DNA of 64,000 nucleotides, taken from Thermus tengchongensis (GTDB taxonomy: Bacteria; Deinococcota; Deinococci; Deinococcales; Thermaceae). The stretch is from contig NZ_JAKEDU010000004.1 in assembly GCF_021462405.1 (NCBI RefSeq), positions 62,001 to 126,000 of the forward strand, given 5' to 3'. The notes under the pieces were generated by a model. That model had not been told where the DNA came from. It did no database searches and worked only from the letters and a program-made list of their open reading frames with translations. Below, piece by piece: positions 33,447 through 40,110 of this stretch (within the stretch, counting starts at the first letter, position 1; the number at the start of each line of letters is the position of its first letter). The position numbers were made by a program, and so were the translations under genes.

Positions 33447-33631
33447 TGACGCGGGAAGAGCTCATTCGGCTCCTCAGGGAGGACCCGGAGGTCCGGGCCG
33501 CCCTTGTGGAAGCCCTCCGGGGGGCGCGCCCCCGCCCCCTGGAGGAGGCGGGAAGGGGCATTCAGGAGATCCTGGCCGAGGCCGAGCGGGAGTGGCTGGC
33601 CCGGCATGGGGAGGTGCGCCGTGAAGGGTAA
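33446..33631 (+). CDS. Small early phage protein, unknown
   Basis: 61 residues (MTREELIRLLREDPEVRAAL...), helical, with a C-terminal amphipathic stretch (GIQEILAEAEREWLARHG). The ATG at 33446 overlaps the previous stop (TGATG) and the end overlaps the next gene by 11 bp, a coupled arrangement that supports it being real. No family recognised. Confidence 0.55.
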   Translation: MTREELIRLLREDPEVRAALVEALRGARPRPLEEAGRGIQEILAEAEREWLARHGEVRREG

Positions 33632-33902
33632 GCGGACCAAGCTGGAGGAGTTGGTGGACGAGCTGGCGGAGGAGGGGCTTCCCCGGCACATGCGGGTGGC
33701 CTACGCCCTCTATGACCTGGCCCGGGACATGGTGCGGGCCGCCAACGAGGCCCGGGACACGGAGGCGGTGGACCAGGGGGAGCTGGAGCGCCTGGCCCGC
33801 AGGGCCCTGGCGGTGGTGGCCGCCGCCCAGGCGGAGAACGACGCCAAGGCGAGGGAGCTCCTCTCCCACCCGCACCGCATGAAGGGGGTGGCCTGTCCAT
33901 GA
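33621..33902 (+). CDS. Small early phage protein, unknown
   Basis: 93 residues from a GTG with a GGAGGTGCGCC site upstream. All-helical, acidic (KLEELVDELAEEGLPRHMRV, ELERLARRALAVVAAAQAEN). No motif recognised. The same ribosome-site context precedes the gene at 34172, suggesting a shared translation signal in this operon. Confidence 0.6.
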   Translation: MKGKRTKLEELVDELAEEGLPRHMRVAYALYDLARDMVRAANEARDTEAVDQGELERLARRALAVVAAAQAENDAKARELLSHPHRMKGVACP

Positions 33903-34182
33903 GGCCCCGGCCGTTCCGTAGCGTCCTGGACACCATCCGGGGCCACGGCCTCACCCCGGGGAGCTGCGGGAGCGGGCCCGCCTGGCCTACGCTCACGGCC
34001 AGACCTTCCTGGCCCAGCTCTACCTGGACGAGGCCGAGGCCCAGGAGGCGGCCCTGCGGGCCTCCCGCTCCCAGGCCTGCGACCTGTGCGGGGGGCGGGG
34101 GATGCTGGACGACATCCCCTGCTGGCGGTGCGATCCCGAGCTTTTGGGGCGCCGCCTCGTGGAGGTGCGCCGTGAGGCCTGA
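33899..34182 (+). CDS. Early zinc-ribbon protein, requires a -1 frame change
   Basis: The ATG at 33899 reads MRPRPFRSVLDTIRGHGLTP, after which only the -1 frame looks like protein: ELRERARLAYAHGQTFLAQ, then a four-cysteine motif CDLCGGRG...CWRC, ending at the TGA at 34180-34182. At the junction the codons are ACC CCG GGG, so C-CCG-GGG formally fits a slippery X-XXY-YYZ heptamer. Either translation frameshifts here or a base has been lost. The 0 frame stays open into the next gene but has shadow composition. About 94 residues if joined. Confidence 0.5.
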
Positions 34183-34417
34183 GGCCGTGATCCGCCTGGC
34201 CCGGGCGAACCCCGGGACCCCCGTCCGCCTCGCCATCGTGGGGCGGACGGGCCGGGGGGAGGTGAGGGTGAAGTGGGAGGACGGGGGCCTCAAGTTCTGG
34301 CTGAGGCCCCTGCGCCTCTGGGACGGGCCCAAGGCGGAGCCCGAGGCCCTTCGCGTCATGGAGCCCTGGCGGATCCTGGAGGCCCGGCTGGAGGGGGAGG
34401 ATGGGGGAGCGGTCTAA
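34172..34417 (+). CDS. Small early phage protein, unknown
   Basis: 81 residues from a GTG behind GGAGGTGCGCC. Beta-strand-rich (TPVRLAIVGRTGRGEVRVKW, GLKFWLRPLRLWDG), perhaps a small barrel. No family recognised. Overlaps the zinc-ribbon gene by 11 bp and the next gene by 17 bp. Confidence 0.6.
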   Translation: MRPEAVIRLARANPGTPVRLAIVGRTGRGEVRVKWEDGGLKFWLRPLRLWDGPKAEPEALRVMEPWRILEARLEGEDGGAV

Positions 34418-34634
34418 GGGACTGGTGCTCGTGCCCTGCCCGGTGGAAGGGTGCGAGAGGGCCCTCACTGTTCCAGCCCTGGCTCCTGACGGAGCGGTGG
34501 GGCTTTGCGTCTGCCTGGCCGTGCGGCTCCGGCTCACGTGGATCTACGGGGGGCCGCCCGAGTACGGGCGCACGCCGCACTTGACCGTCGTGGGGCCTGC
34601 AAGGGGGAGGACGTATGATCCGGGAGCGGCTTAG
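34401..34634 (+). CDS. Small cysteine-containing early protein, unknown
   Basis: 77 residues (MGERSKGLVLVPCPVEGCER...). Four cysteines in CPVEGC and LCVCL could bind a metal. The C-terminal third is less protein-like. Overlaps the following helix-turn-helix gene by 20 bp. Function unknown; moderate doubt that it is translated. Confidence 0.45.
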   Translation: MGERSKGLVLVPCPVEGCERALTVPALAPDGAVGLCVCLAVRLRLTWIYGGPPEYGRTPHLTVVGPARGRTYDPGAA

Positions 34635-34995
34635 AGAGATGGGCCTGGACCGCCCCCTCCTCACCCCCGCCCAGGCGGCGGCGGTGCTGGAAGTGGGGCG
34701 GCCCACCGTGGAGCACCTCATTAGGGAGGGGCGGGTCCGCACCGTGCGCGTGGGGCGCAAAGTCTACATCACCGCCGCCAGCCTGGAGCGCCTGGTGGAG
34801 GGGGGTGTGCCCGCGGCCCAGGCCGCCTGGCTCGCCCTCCGCCTCATGGAGCGGGCGGGCCTGCGGGTGGAGCTTTTCACGGACCCAAAGGGTGGCTTCC
34901 GCGCTTCGGCCGGGGGGAAGGAGGCCCTTGGGGTCTCCCCCGAGGAGGCCCTCCTCGCCCTGGCCGAGGCCTTGGCGAAGGAGGAGGAGGCATGA
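34615..34995 (+). CDS. Helix-turn-helix (excisionase/MerR-type) DNA-binding protein
   Basis: A 126-residue protein. The domain TPAQAAAVLEVGRPTVEHLI then REGRVRTVRVGRKVYITAAS is a winged helix-turn-helix of the excisionase family (DUF-type HTH_17). The C-terminal half (ALLALAEALAKEEEA) is helical. In a Mu-like early operon this could be a middle or late activator, equivalent to Mor or C, for the three shared late promoters; that is inference. Confidence 0.75.
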   Translation: MIRERLREMGLDRPLLTPAQAAAVLEVGRPTVEHLIREGRVRTVRVGRKVYITAASLERLVEGGVPAAQAAWLALRLMERAGLRVELFTDPKGGFRASAGGKEALGVSPEEALLALAEALAKEEEA

Positions 34996-35375
34996 AGGTC
35001 CCCAAGATCACGGACGGAGAGCTTAGGGCCGCGGTGGACCTCCTGCTCATGCGGGGGGCGTGGGGGGTGCCGCGGGAGGAGTTTGGGCGCCACTTCGGCG
35101 GGGATCGCCGGGGCCGGGCCATCATCGCCGAGCTCCGCAAGCGCGGGGTGCTCCCCGTGGTGGTGGCCGAGTCCCCCGCCGGGGACGAGGTCTACAAGGT
35201 GGCGGGCTCGGAGGAGGAGCTTCGCGCTTACCGCCAGAGCCTCCTCTCCCGCATAGAGGAGCTGCACGCGGCGGTGCGGGGTCTGGACCTGGCCTGGCGG
35301 CACTGGAAGGTCCACCGCTCCCCCCGCTGGGCCCAGCCCGGCCTGTTTGAGGTGGCCGATGGAGGAGGGCGATGA
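34992..35375 (+). CDS. Putative winged-helix early protein
   Basis: A 127-residue protein, MKVPKITDGELRAAVDLLLM with RGAWGVPREEFGRHFGGDRR and GRAIIAELRKRGVLPVVVAE, the pattern of a winged-helix domain, followed by a helical tail. It starts in a 4-bp overlap with the excisionase-like gene. Possibly a regulator or replication accessory; not recognised. Confidence 0.6.
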   Translation: MKVPKITDGELRAAVDLLLMRGAWGVPREEFGRHFGGDRRGRAIIAELRKRGVLPVVVAESPAGDEVYKVAGSEEELRAYRQSLLSRIEELHAAVRGLDLAWRHWKVHRSPRWAQPGLFEVADGGGR

Positions 35376-35574
35376 GGTCCTGGCCGTCCTGGAGGGGCTG
35401 GTGGCGCGCTACCCGCGCGAGCGCGGGGGGCTTCTGGTGTGGGCCTTCCTGGACGAAGAGGGGCGCTGGACGGTGGCCCTTTTCCGGGGGGAGGTCCTGG
35501 TGGAGCTGGACTGGGGCTACGACCTCGAGGCGGTAGAGGAGGCCCTGTGGCGGCGCTACTCAAGCTCACGCTGA
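35359..35574 (+). CDS. Small early phage protein, unknown
   Basis: 71 residues (MEEGDEVLAVLEGLVARYPR...), acidic, alpha/beta (GLLVWAFLDEEGRWTVALF). The start overlaps the previous gene by 17 bp and the end overlaps the membrane protein gene. No family recognised. Confidence 0.55.
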   Translation: MEEGDEVLAVLEGLVARYPRERGGLLVWAFLDEEGRWTVALFRGEVLVELDWGYDLEAVEEALWRRYSSSR

Positions 35575-35738
35575 TCTACGTGGCGGCGGCCCAGGTGGGG
35601 CTTCTCCTCCTCCTCGCCTACCTGGCCCTTTCCCGGCGGGGCCCCCTCCCCGAGGGGGCCAGCGTGGGCCTTCTCCTCTTCGCCGCCCTCTTCGGCCTTC
35701 TCGGGGTCCTCCTGGCCCTGGCGTGGAGGTGGGCATGA
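35547..35738 (+). CDS. Small two-helix membrane protein
   Basis: 63 residues from a GTG (35547) with GAGGAGG upstream. Two membrane helices: LTLIYVAAAQVGLLLLLAYL and VGLLLFAALFGLLGVLLALA, joined by a short polar turn. Size and topology fit small holins or superinfection-exclusion proteins; its early location argues against lysis. Function unknown. Confidence 0.55.
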   Translation: MAALLKLTLIYVAAAQVGLLLLLAYLALSRRGPLPEGASVGLLLFAALFGLLGVLLALAWRWA

Positions 35739-35974
35739 GGGAGTCCTTTGTGCCCTTCTGGGAGACCCAGGAGCTTTTGGCCGCCTTCCTCAGGAGGCAG
35801 ACCGGTTCGCGGGTGCGGCCCGTGTTCCAGGGCATCACCGCCCAGGGGTGGCCCTACTGCCCCGGGGTGGGGCGGCTCACGGAGGCCTTCCGGGTGCCCG
35901 GCGGCCTCGTGTGGTGGAAGGAGGTGGGGGGCGAGGTCCGCTGGATGTGGCAGCCCCTCACCCCGGGGGAGTGA
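35735..35974 (+). CDS. Small early phage protein, unknown
   Basis: 79 residues (MRESFVPFWETQELLAAFLR...) with a distinctive Trp/Gly-rich second half (GITAQGWPYCPGVGRLTEAF, GGLVWWKEVGGEVRWMWQPL). The ATG follows GGAGGTGGGC and overlaps the preceding stop (ATGA). No family recognised. Confidence 0.6.
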   Translation: MRESFVPFWETQELLAAFLRRQTGSRVRPVFQGITAQGWPYCPGVGRLTEAFRVPGGLVWWKEVGGEVRWMWQPLTPGE

Positions 35975-36237
35975 TGGAGCCCAAGGAGGCCCTCGCCCTC
36001 CTCGCCCAGGCGGCCCTGGAAGGGGCCGCGGGCGGGGAGGTCTACCGGGTTTACGAGGCCGCGGAAGCCCTCTCCCGGGCCCTATCCCGGCTTGCCTCCC
36101 TGGAGAGGGCTCACGAGAGCCTCGAGGCCCGCCACCGCGCCCTCGAGGCCCGCCTCCGGGAGCTGGAGGCCGCCAAGAGCCGGGCTCTCCTCGCCCTCTT
36201 GGAGGCGGCGGACCTTTTGCGCGGGAGGAAAGCATGA
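35974..36237 (+). CDS. Small coiled-coil early protein, unknown
   Basis: 87 residues, almost entirely helical with a heptad region (SRLASLERAHESLEARHRAL). It abuts the previous gene (GTGATG) and overlaps the membrane-wHTH gene by 4 bp. No family recognised. Confidence 0.6.
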   Translation: MEPKEALALLAQAALEGAAGGEVYRVYEAAEALSRALSRLASLERAHESLEARHRALEARLRELEAAKSRALLALLEAADLLRGRKA

Positions 36238-37034
36238 TGAAGGCGTTTTTGGTGTCCCTGCTGATCCTGGCCTATCTGAGCACCCTTTCCATGAGCACCG
36301 GACATTTGGCCCAGTGGTACGCCCTTTCCCTGGGGGGGCTCCCCCCCTGGCTCGCCTGGGGCCTGGCGGCGAGCCTGGAGTTCACCGCCTTCCTCCTCTC
36401 CCTCCTCTCCAACTCCCTCCTTCGGGGCTCGGCCTGGGCGGGGGGTGGGGCGGTAGCCGCCCTGGCCCTGGTGTGGCTCGGCAACGCCCTCTCCATGCAC
36501 CGGGCCGCCCCCGGGGTGGCCCTCTGGGAGACCCTGGCCATGAGCCTCTTCGTCCCCGTGGGGACCTACGTGGTGGGGAAGGTGGTGGGGGAGATGGTGG
36601 CCGTTCAGCCCACCGCCGAGAGCCGCCGGGAGGACCTTCCCGCCGTTCGGCTGGAGCCTGAACGGCGAAGCCCCCCCGTTCAGGCTTTCGTTCAGCCTTC
36701 CGGCGTGGGCGTTCAGGCTTCCGGGGGGTTCGTTCAGGCCGTTCGGGAGAAGGCTGAACAGGAGGAGGGCTCCCGTTCGGCCTCTGCCGTCCGCTACCGC
36801 GAACGCCAGGTAGAGCGGGAGCGCACCCTGGAGGTGGACCTGGACGAACGGGGGCTGGCCATTGTGAACGCCTTGCGTTCTGCGGGCGGAGCCCTCTCTC
36901 TGTCCGAACTCTCCCGGCGAACGGGCATTCCCAAGTCCACCCTGGCCGGGAAGCTGAACGGCCTGGCGGAGGCCGGGCTGGTCGTTCGTACGGAACAGGG
37001 GTGGACCCTGAACGGGGAGGGCCGCCATGCATGA
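36234..37034 (+). CDS. Membrane protein with C-terminal winged helix-turn-helix
   Basis: A 266-residue protein with an uncommon architecture. Residues 1-115 contain about four membrane helices (AFLVSLLILAYLSTL, LAWGLAASLEFTAFLLSLLS, AVAALALVWLGNAL, LAMSLFVPVGTYVVGKVVG). A low-complexity linker (about 120-185) with repeated VQ(A/P) units follows. Residues 200-266 form a winged helix: GLAIVNALRSAGGALSLSEL then SRRTGIPKSTLAGKLNGLAE, similar to IclR/MarR-type domains. It could be a membrane-tethered regulator or could anchor phage DNA. Its 3' half carries a dense GTTC/GAAC repeat. Confidence 0.7.
   Translation: MMKAFLVSLLILAYLSTLSMSTGHLAQWYALSLGGLPPWLAWGLAASLEFTAFLLSLLSNSLLRGSAWAGGGAVAALALVWLGNALSMHRAAPGVALWETLAMSLFVPVGTYVVGKVVGEMVAVQPTAESRREDLPAVRLEPERRSPPVQAFVQPSGVGVQASGGFVQAVREKAEQEEGSRSASAVRYRERQVERERTLEVDLDERGLAIVNALRSAGGALSLSELSRRTGIPKSTLAGKLNGLAEAGLVVRTEQGWTLNGEGRHA
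36603..37013. repeat. Cluster of about 21 GTTC/GAAC motifs (consensus CCGTTCAGG)
   Basis: Within about 410 bp I count roughly 21 occurrences of GTTC or its complement GAAC; about three are expected by chance. Many extend to CCGTTCAG or CTGAACGG. Examples start at 36603, 36645, 36678, 36689, 36741 and, inverted, 36660, 36756, 36846, 36955. To create them the gene uses GTT (Val) and TTC/GAA combinations that are rare in surrounding genes, so selection on the DNA itself is likely. Confidence 0.7.
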
Positions 37035-37473
37035 GCCCCTGGACCTCTGGCGGGCGGCCTGGGTGGCCCTGGCCCTCTGGCGGGTGGAACACGGGGAGGC
37101 CCGCTGGGTCCCGGTCCACCCCCAGGACCCCAGGCCCGGGGCCTTCGGGGGCCGCGCCGACCTCCACGCCCGCCCCCCCGAGGCCCCGGCCTTCCTGCCC
37201 GTCTACGTCCCCCCGGTCCCGCCCCTCGGCATAGAGGGGCACAACCTGCGCCTGTGGCGGCACGACGCCCGGGCCTTCGTCCGGGGGCTGGGGTACGGGG
37301 AGCGCCAGCTCCTGGAGGCCTACCTGGGCAAGGGGAAGCCCCAGACCCTGGTGAGCTTCAACCCCTCGGCGGGGCGGCTCCAGACCCACGCCCCCCTGGA
37401 CCTCCTGGACCTCTTCGTGCGCCTCGCCCGCCGGGCCGAGGTAGACACCCCCCCACCCCCCGGGGTAGAATAG
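37027..37473 (+). CDS. Early/middle phage protein, unknown
   Basis: A 148-residue protein (MHEPLDLWRAAWVALALWRV...). The centre (PVYVPPVPPLGIEGHNLRLW) and the second half (RQLLEAYLGKGKPQTLVSFN) look like a folded domain; no family recognised. Its last codons (PPPPGVE-stop) encode the spacer and -10 box of late promoter 2, an economical overlap that also occurs at the gene ending at 45982. Confidence 0.65.
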   Translation: MHEPLDLWRAAWVALALWRVEHGEARWVPVHPQDPRPGAFGGRADLHARPPEAPAFLPVYVPPVPPLGIEGHNLRLWRHDARAFVRGLGYGERQLLEAYLGKGKPQTLVSFNPSAGRLQTHAPLDLLDLFVRLARRAEVDTPPPPGVE

Positions 37474-37531
37474 GCCTAAGGTGGGAAACCTGCCCCCCGG
37501 AAGGCTCCGGGGGGCCAAGCTTTTGGGGGTG
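37442..37531 (+). promoter_or_regulatory. Late promoter-leader element, copy 2 (terminase/portal operon)
   Basis: -35 TAGACA (37442-37447), the same 18-bp C-rich spacer, -10 TAGAAT (37466-37471), then CTAAGGTGGGAAAC and a hairpin GCCCCCCGG-AAGGCT-CCGGGGGGC (37492-37515), then CAAGCTTTTGGGGG. The hairpin has changed on both arms relative to copies 1 and 3, keeping pairing, so the RNA structure is conserved rather than the letters. Confidence 0.8.
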
Positions 37532-37533
37532 CC

Positions 37534-37782
37534 GTGGATGAGCGCGATCTGGAGCTGGAGCTCTGGCAGGAGGCCCTCGCCCTCCTCGCCCGCCTGGGGG
37601 CCTCAGAGGCGGACCTTCGCCCTCTCAGGGAGCGCCTTTGGGCCCTCCGCCTCTACCGCATGATGCCCAAGCCCCAGGCCCCTTCCCTCTGGAGCCGCCC
37701 CCTCTTCTGGACGGTTCTGGCCCTCCTCCTCGGCATCGTGGCCAGCCTCCTGGGCCTCCCCGTCCACAAGCTCTTCCCGTGA
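37534..37782 (+). CDS. Small membrane-anchored phage protein, unknown
   Basis: 82 residues from a GTG. The N-terminal half is helical and acidic (DLELELWQEALALLARLGAS); one C-terminal membrane helix (PLFWTVLALLLGIVASLLGL). First gene after late promoter 2. In Mu the genes before the terminase include small membrane proteins and lysis accessories, so a spanin/lysis role is possible but unproven. Confidence 0.6.
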   Translation: MDERDLELELWQEALALLARLGASEADLRPLRERLWALRLYRMMPKPQAPSLWSRPLFWTVLALLLGIVASLLGLPVHKLFP

Positions 37783-37792
37783 AAGGAGCGCC

Positions 37793-38122
37793 ATGTTCAG
37801 GGATCCGAACCGCCAGCGCTTGATCCGAGGCACGATCCTCCAAGCCCTGTACCTGAACGCCTTCGGGGTGGACGCCCCCGTCAACATCCACGACCCCTAC
37901 GCCATGCCGAGAGGCGTCCTGGCCCGGGTCATGGAACTCTCCCACGTCCTCCCCGCCCGCTCCGAGATGAACGCCGCCGTGCGCTACCTGCAGCAGAAGG
38001 GCTACGTGGAGGCGGTTTGGGACGAGGACGGGGAGTTCACCCTGGTCCGCCTCACCACCCAGGGCATGGACCTGGTGGAGGGGAACCTGAAGGACCCCGG
38101 GGTCCTCCTGCCCAGGAGGTAG
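37793..38122 (+). CDS. Putative winged-helix phage protein
   Basis: A 109-residue protein. LIRGTILQALYLNAFGVDAP, SEMNAAVRYLQQKGYVEAVW and EFTLVRLTTQGMDLVEGNLK match a winged-helix fold (helix, helix, beta-hairpin wing). Similar small winged-helix proteins precede the terminase genes in Mu-like phages. RBS AAAGGAG before the ATG. Role unknown. Confidence 0.65.
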   Translation: MFRDPNRQRLIRGTILQALYLNAFGVDAPVNIHDPYAMPRGVLARVMELSHVLPARSEMNAAVRYLQQKGYVEAVWDEDGEFTLVRLTTQGMDLVEGNLKDPGVLLPRR

Positions 38123-38124
38123 CC

Positions 38125-38307
38125 GTGGAGCTCAGGGAGGAGATCCACGCCCTCGCCGTGGCCTTCCGCCGCCACCACGAGGAGATCCTCGCCGAGCTCC
38201 GCCTCCTCCGGGAGGAGTTGGAGAGGGAGCGCCGGGCCCGGTTCTGGGAGCGGGGACTCCTGGCCCTGGCCCTGGTGGCGGCCCTGGTGGGCTGGGTGCG
38301 GCCGTGA
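38125..38307 (+). CDS. Small coiled-coil membrane protein (Mu gp25-like position)
   Basis: 60 residues from a GTG behind GGAGG. A coiled coil (HHEEILAELRLLREELERER) leads to one C-terminal membrane helix (GLLALALVAALVGWV). Topology and position just before the gp27-like gene resemble Mu gp25; that is positional inference. Overlaps the next gene by 4 bp. Confidence 0.55.
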   Translation: MELREEIHALAVAFRRHHEEILAELRLLREELERERRARFWERGLLALALVAALVGWVRP

Positions 38308-38837
38308 AGGGCTACAAGCGCCACCGCCTCTGCAAGGTCTGCACCCTCCCGGAGGACCTTCGCGACCGGGTGGACGCCATGCTCCTGGGGGAGGAGACGG
38401 AGGAGGACGGCAGGCCCTACAGCATGGAGGGGATCGCCCTCTGGCTCAGGGCCCAGGGGCACGAGGTGAGCCCCTCCAGCGTCCGCCGCCACGCCCGCCA
38501 CCTGGCCCCCGCCCTGGACCAGGTCCTGCAGATGGAGCGCCTGGTGGAGGCGGTAGAGGAGGCCACGGGCAAGCGCCTCTCCTACGCCGCCGCCCTGGCC
38601 AACATCGTGGTGCACAAAGCTCTCCGCTACCTCCAGGACCTGGAGCTCGGGGAGGAGGTGGATCCGGAGAAGGTGGTGCGGCTCGGCCTCGAGGCCGCCC
38701 GGGTGGCCCTGAGCCTGGAGAGGCTGGACCGCTCCCTGCGGGAGGAGGCGGCCCAGAAGGTGGAGGAGAGCCTCCGCGCCCGGCAGATTGAGCCCGAGGT
38801 CATTGAGGCCATCAAGCGGGACATCTATGGACTCTGA
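38304..38837 (+). CDS. Small terminase-associated protein (Mu gp27-like, DUF3486)
   Basis: A 177-residue protein (VKGYKRHRLCKVCTLPEDLR...). The N-terminus with LPEDLRDRVDAMLL then YSMEGIALWLRAQGHEVSPS and SVRRHARHLAPAL is the helix-turn-helix pattern of DUF3486/Mu gp27, which sits directly before the large terminase and is thought to be the small subunit that recognises phage DNA. Here too it is followed by the large terminase gene, overlapping by 11 bp. Confidence 0.82.
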   Translation: MKGYKRHRLCKVCTLPEDLRDRVDAMLLGEETEEDGRPYSMEGIALWLRAQGHEVSPSSVRRHARHLAPALDQVLQMERLVEAVEEATGKRLSYAAALANIVVHKALRYLQDLELGEEVDPEKVVRLGLEAARVALSLERLDRSLREEAAQKVEESLRARQIEPEVIEAIKRDIYGL

Positions 38838-40110
38838 GCGCCTCCTCCTCCCGTACCAGCGGCGCTGGGTGTGGGACCAATCCCGCTTCAAGATCGGCCT
38901 CTGGGCGAGGCAGACGGGGAAGAGCTTCGCCGGGACGCTGGAGGTGGTCCTGGACGCGGTGGAGCGCCCCGGCACCCTCTGGATCCTCCTCTCCGCCGGC
39001 GAGCGGCAGAGCCGGGAGCTCGCGGAGAAGGCCAAGCGCCACCTCGCGGCCCTGAAGCAGGCGGCGGAGACCCTGGAGAGCCGCTTCTTTGAGGCGGGGG
39101 AGGAGGTGACCCAGCTGGAGATCCGCTTGCCCAACACGTCCAGGCTCGTCTTCCTCCCCGCCAACCCCCGCACCGCCCGCGGCTACACCGGGAACGTCTT
39201 CCTGGACGAGTTCGCCTTCCACCAGGACTCCGAGGCCATCTGGGCGGCCATGTTCCCCATCATCACGCGGAGGCCCGATCTCAAGATCAGGATCATGAGC
39301 ACCCCCAACGGCCCCCGGGGCAAGTTCTACGAGCTCTGGGAGAAGGGGGGAGAGGTCTGGAGCCGGCACCGGGTCACCCTCCTGGACGCGGTGGCCGAGG
39401 GCCTGCCCATAGACCCGGAGGAGCTCCGGGCGGGCCTCGCCGACGACTTCATCTGGCAGCAGGAATACCTCTGCGAGTTCGTCTCCGAGGAGGAGGCGTT
39501 CCTCCCCTGGAGCCTCATCCTCGCCGCCGAGGCCAGGGAGGACCCCCGGGGGGAGTGGGACCCCGAGCGGGCCTACCTGGGGATGGACGTGGGCCGCCAC
39601 CGGGACCTCACCGTCTTCGTGGTCCTGGAGCGGGTGGGGGACGTGTACTGGGCGCGCCTCGTGGAGGCTCTCCACCGGGCTCCCTTCGCCGAGCAGGAGG
39701 CCCGCCTCCACGCCCTCCTCCCCCGGGTGCGCCGGGCCTGCCTGGACGCCACGGGCCTCGGGGAGATGCTGGCCGAGAACGCCCGCCGGGCCTTCGGCTA
39801 CAAGGTGGAGCCGGTGAAGTTCACCCTCGAGGTCAAGGCGGACCTCGCCCAGCGCCTCCGCCTCTTCTTTGAGGACCGCCGGATCCGCATCCCCGAGGAC
39901 CGGGCCCTCCGGGAGGACCTCCACGCCGTGCGGCGGATCATCACCCCTTCCGGGAACGTCCGCTACGACGCGGAGAGGAGCGAGCGCGGCCACGCCGACC
40001 GCTTCTGGGCCCTGGCCCTCGCCCTCCACGCCGCCGAGACCCGTAAGGGCCCCGTGGAGTACAGGTCGGTCCTCCGCCGGGCCTTCGCCGGGTGGAAAGG
40101 AGCCTACTGA
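38827..40110 (+). CDS. Terminase large subunit (Mu gp28-like)
   Basis: A 427-residue packaging motor. Walker A variant KIGLWARQTGKSFAGTLEVV (about residues 19-38), Walker B NVFLDEFAFHQDSEAIW (about 124-140), coupling region RIMSTPNGPRGKFYELW. The C-terminal RNase H-like nuclease has LGMDVGRHRDLTVFVVL, ACLDATGLGEML and GHADRFWALALA with the expected acidic residues. Start at ATG 38827 (MDSERLLLPYQRRWV). It cuts and pumps DNA into proheads, presumably headful from the integrated copy. Confidence 0.92.
   Translation: MDSERLLLPYQRRWVWDQSRFKIGLWARQTGKSFAGTLEVVLDAVERPGTLWILLSAGERQSRELAEKAKRHLAALKQAAETLESRFFEAGEEVTQLEIRLPNTSRLVFLPANPRTARGYTGNVFLDEFAFHQDSEAIWAAMFPIITRRPDLKIRIMSTPNGPRGKFYELWEKGGEVWSRHRVTLLDAVAEGLPIDPEELRAGLADDFIWQQEYLCEFVSEEEAFLPWSLILAAEAREDPRGEWDPERAYLGMDVGRHRDLTVFVVLERVGDVYWARLVEALHRAPFAEQEARLHALLPRVRRACLDATGLGEMLAENARRAFGYKVEPVKFTLEVKADLAQRLRLFFEDRRIRIPEDRALREDLHAVRRIITPSGNVRYDAERSERGHADRFWALALALHAAETRKGPVEYRSVLRRAFAGWKGAY

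Noticed and set aside
34172-34417. One continuous 172-residue protein from 33899 to 34417
   Set aside because: The middle of that frame is Pro/Arg/Trp-rich shadow sequence, whereas the -1 frame holds a cysteine motif and the 34172 GTG has its own ribosome site.
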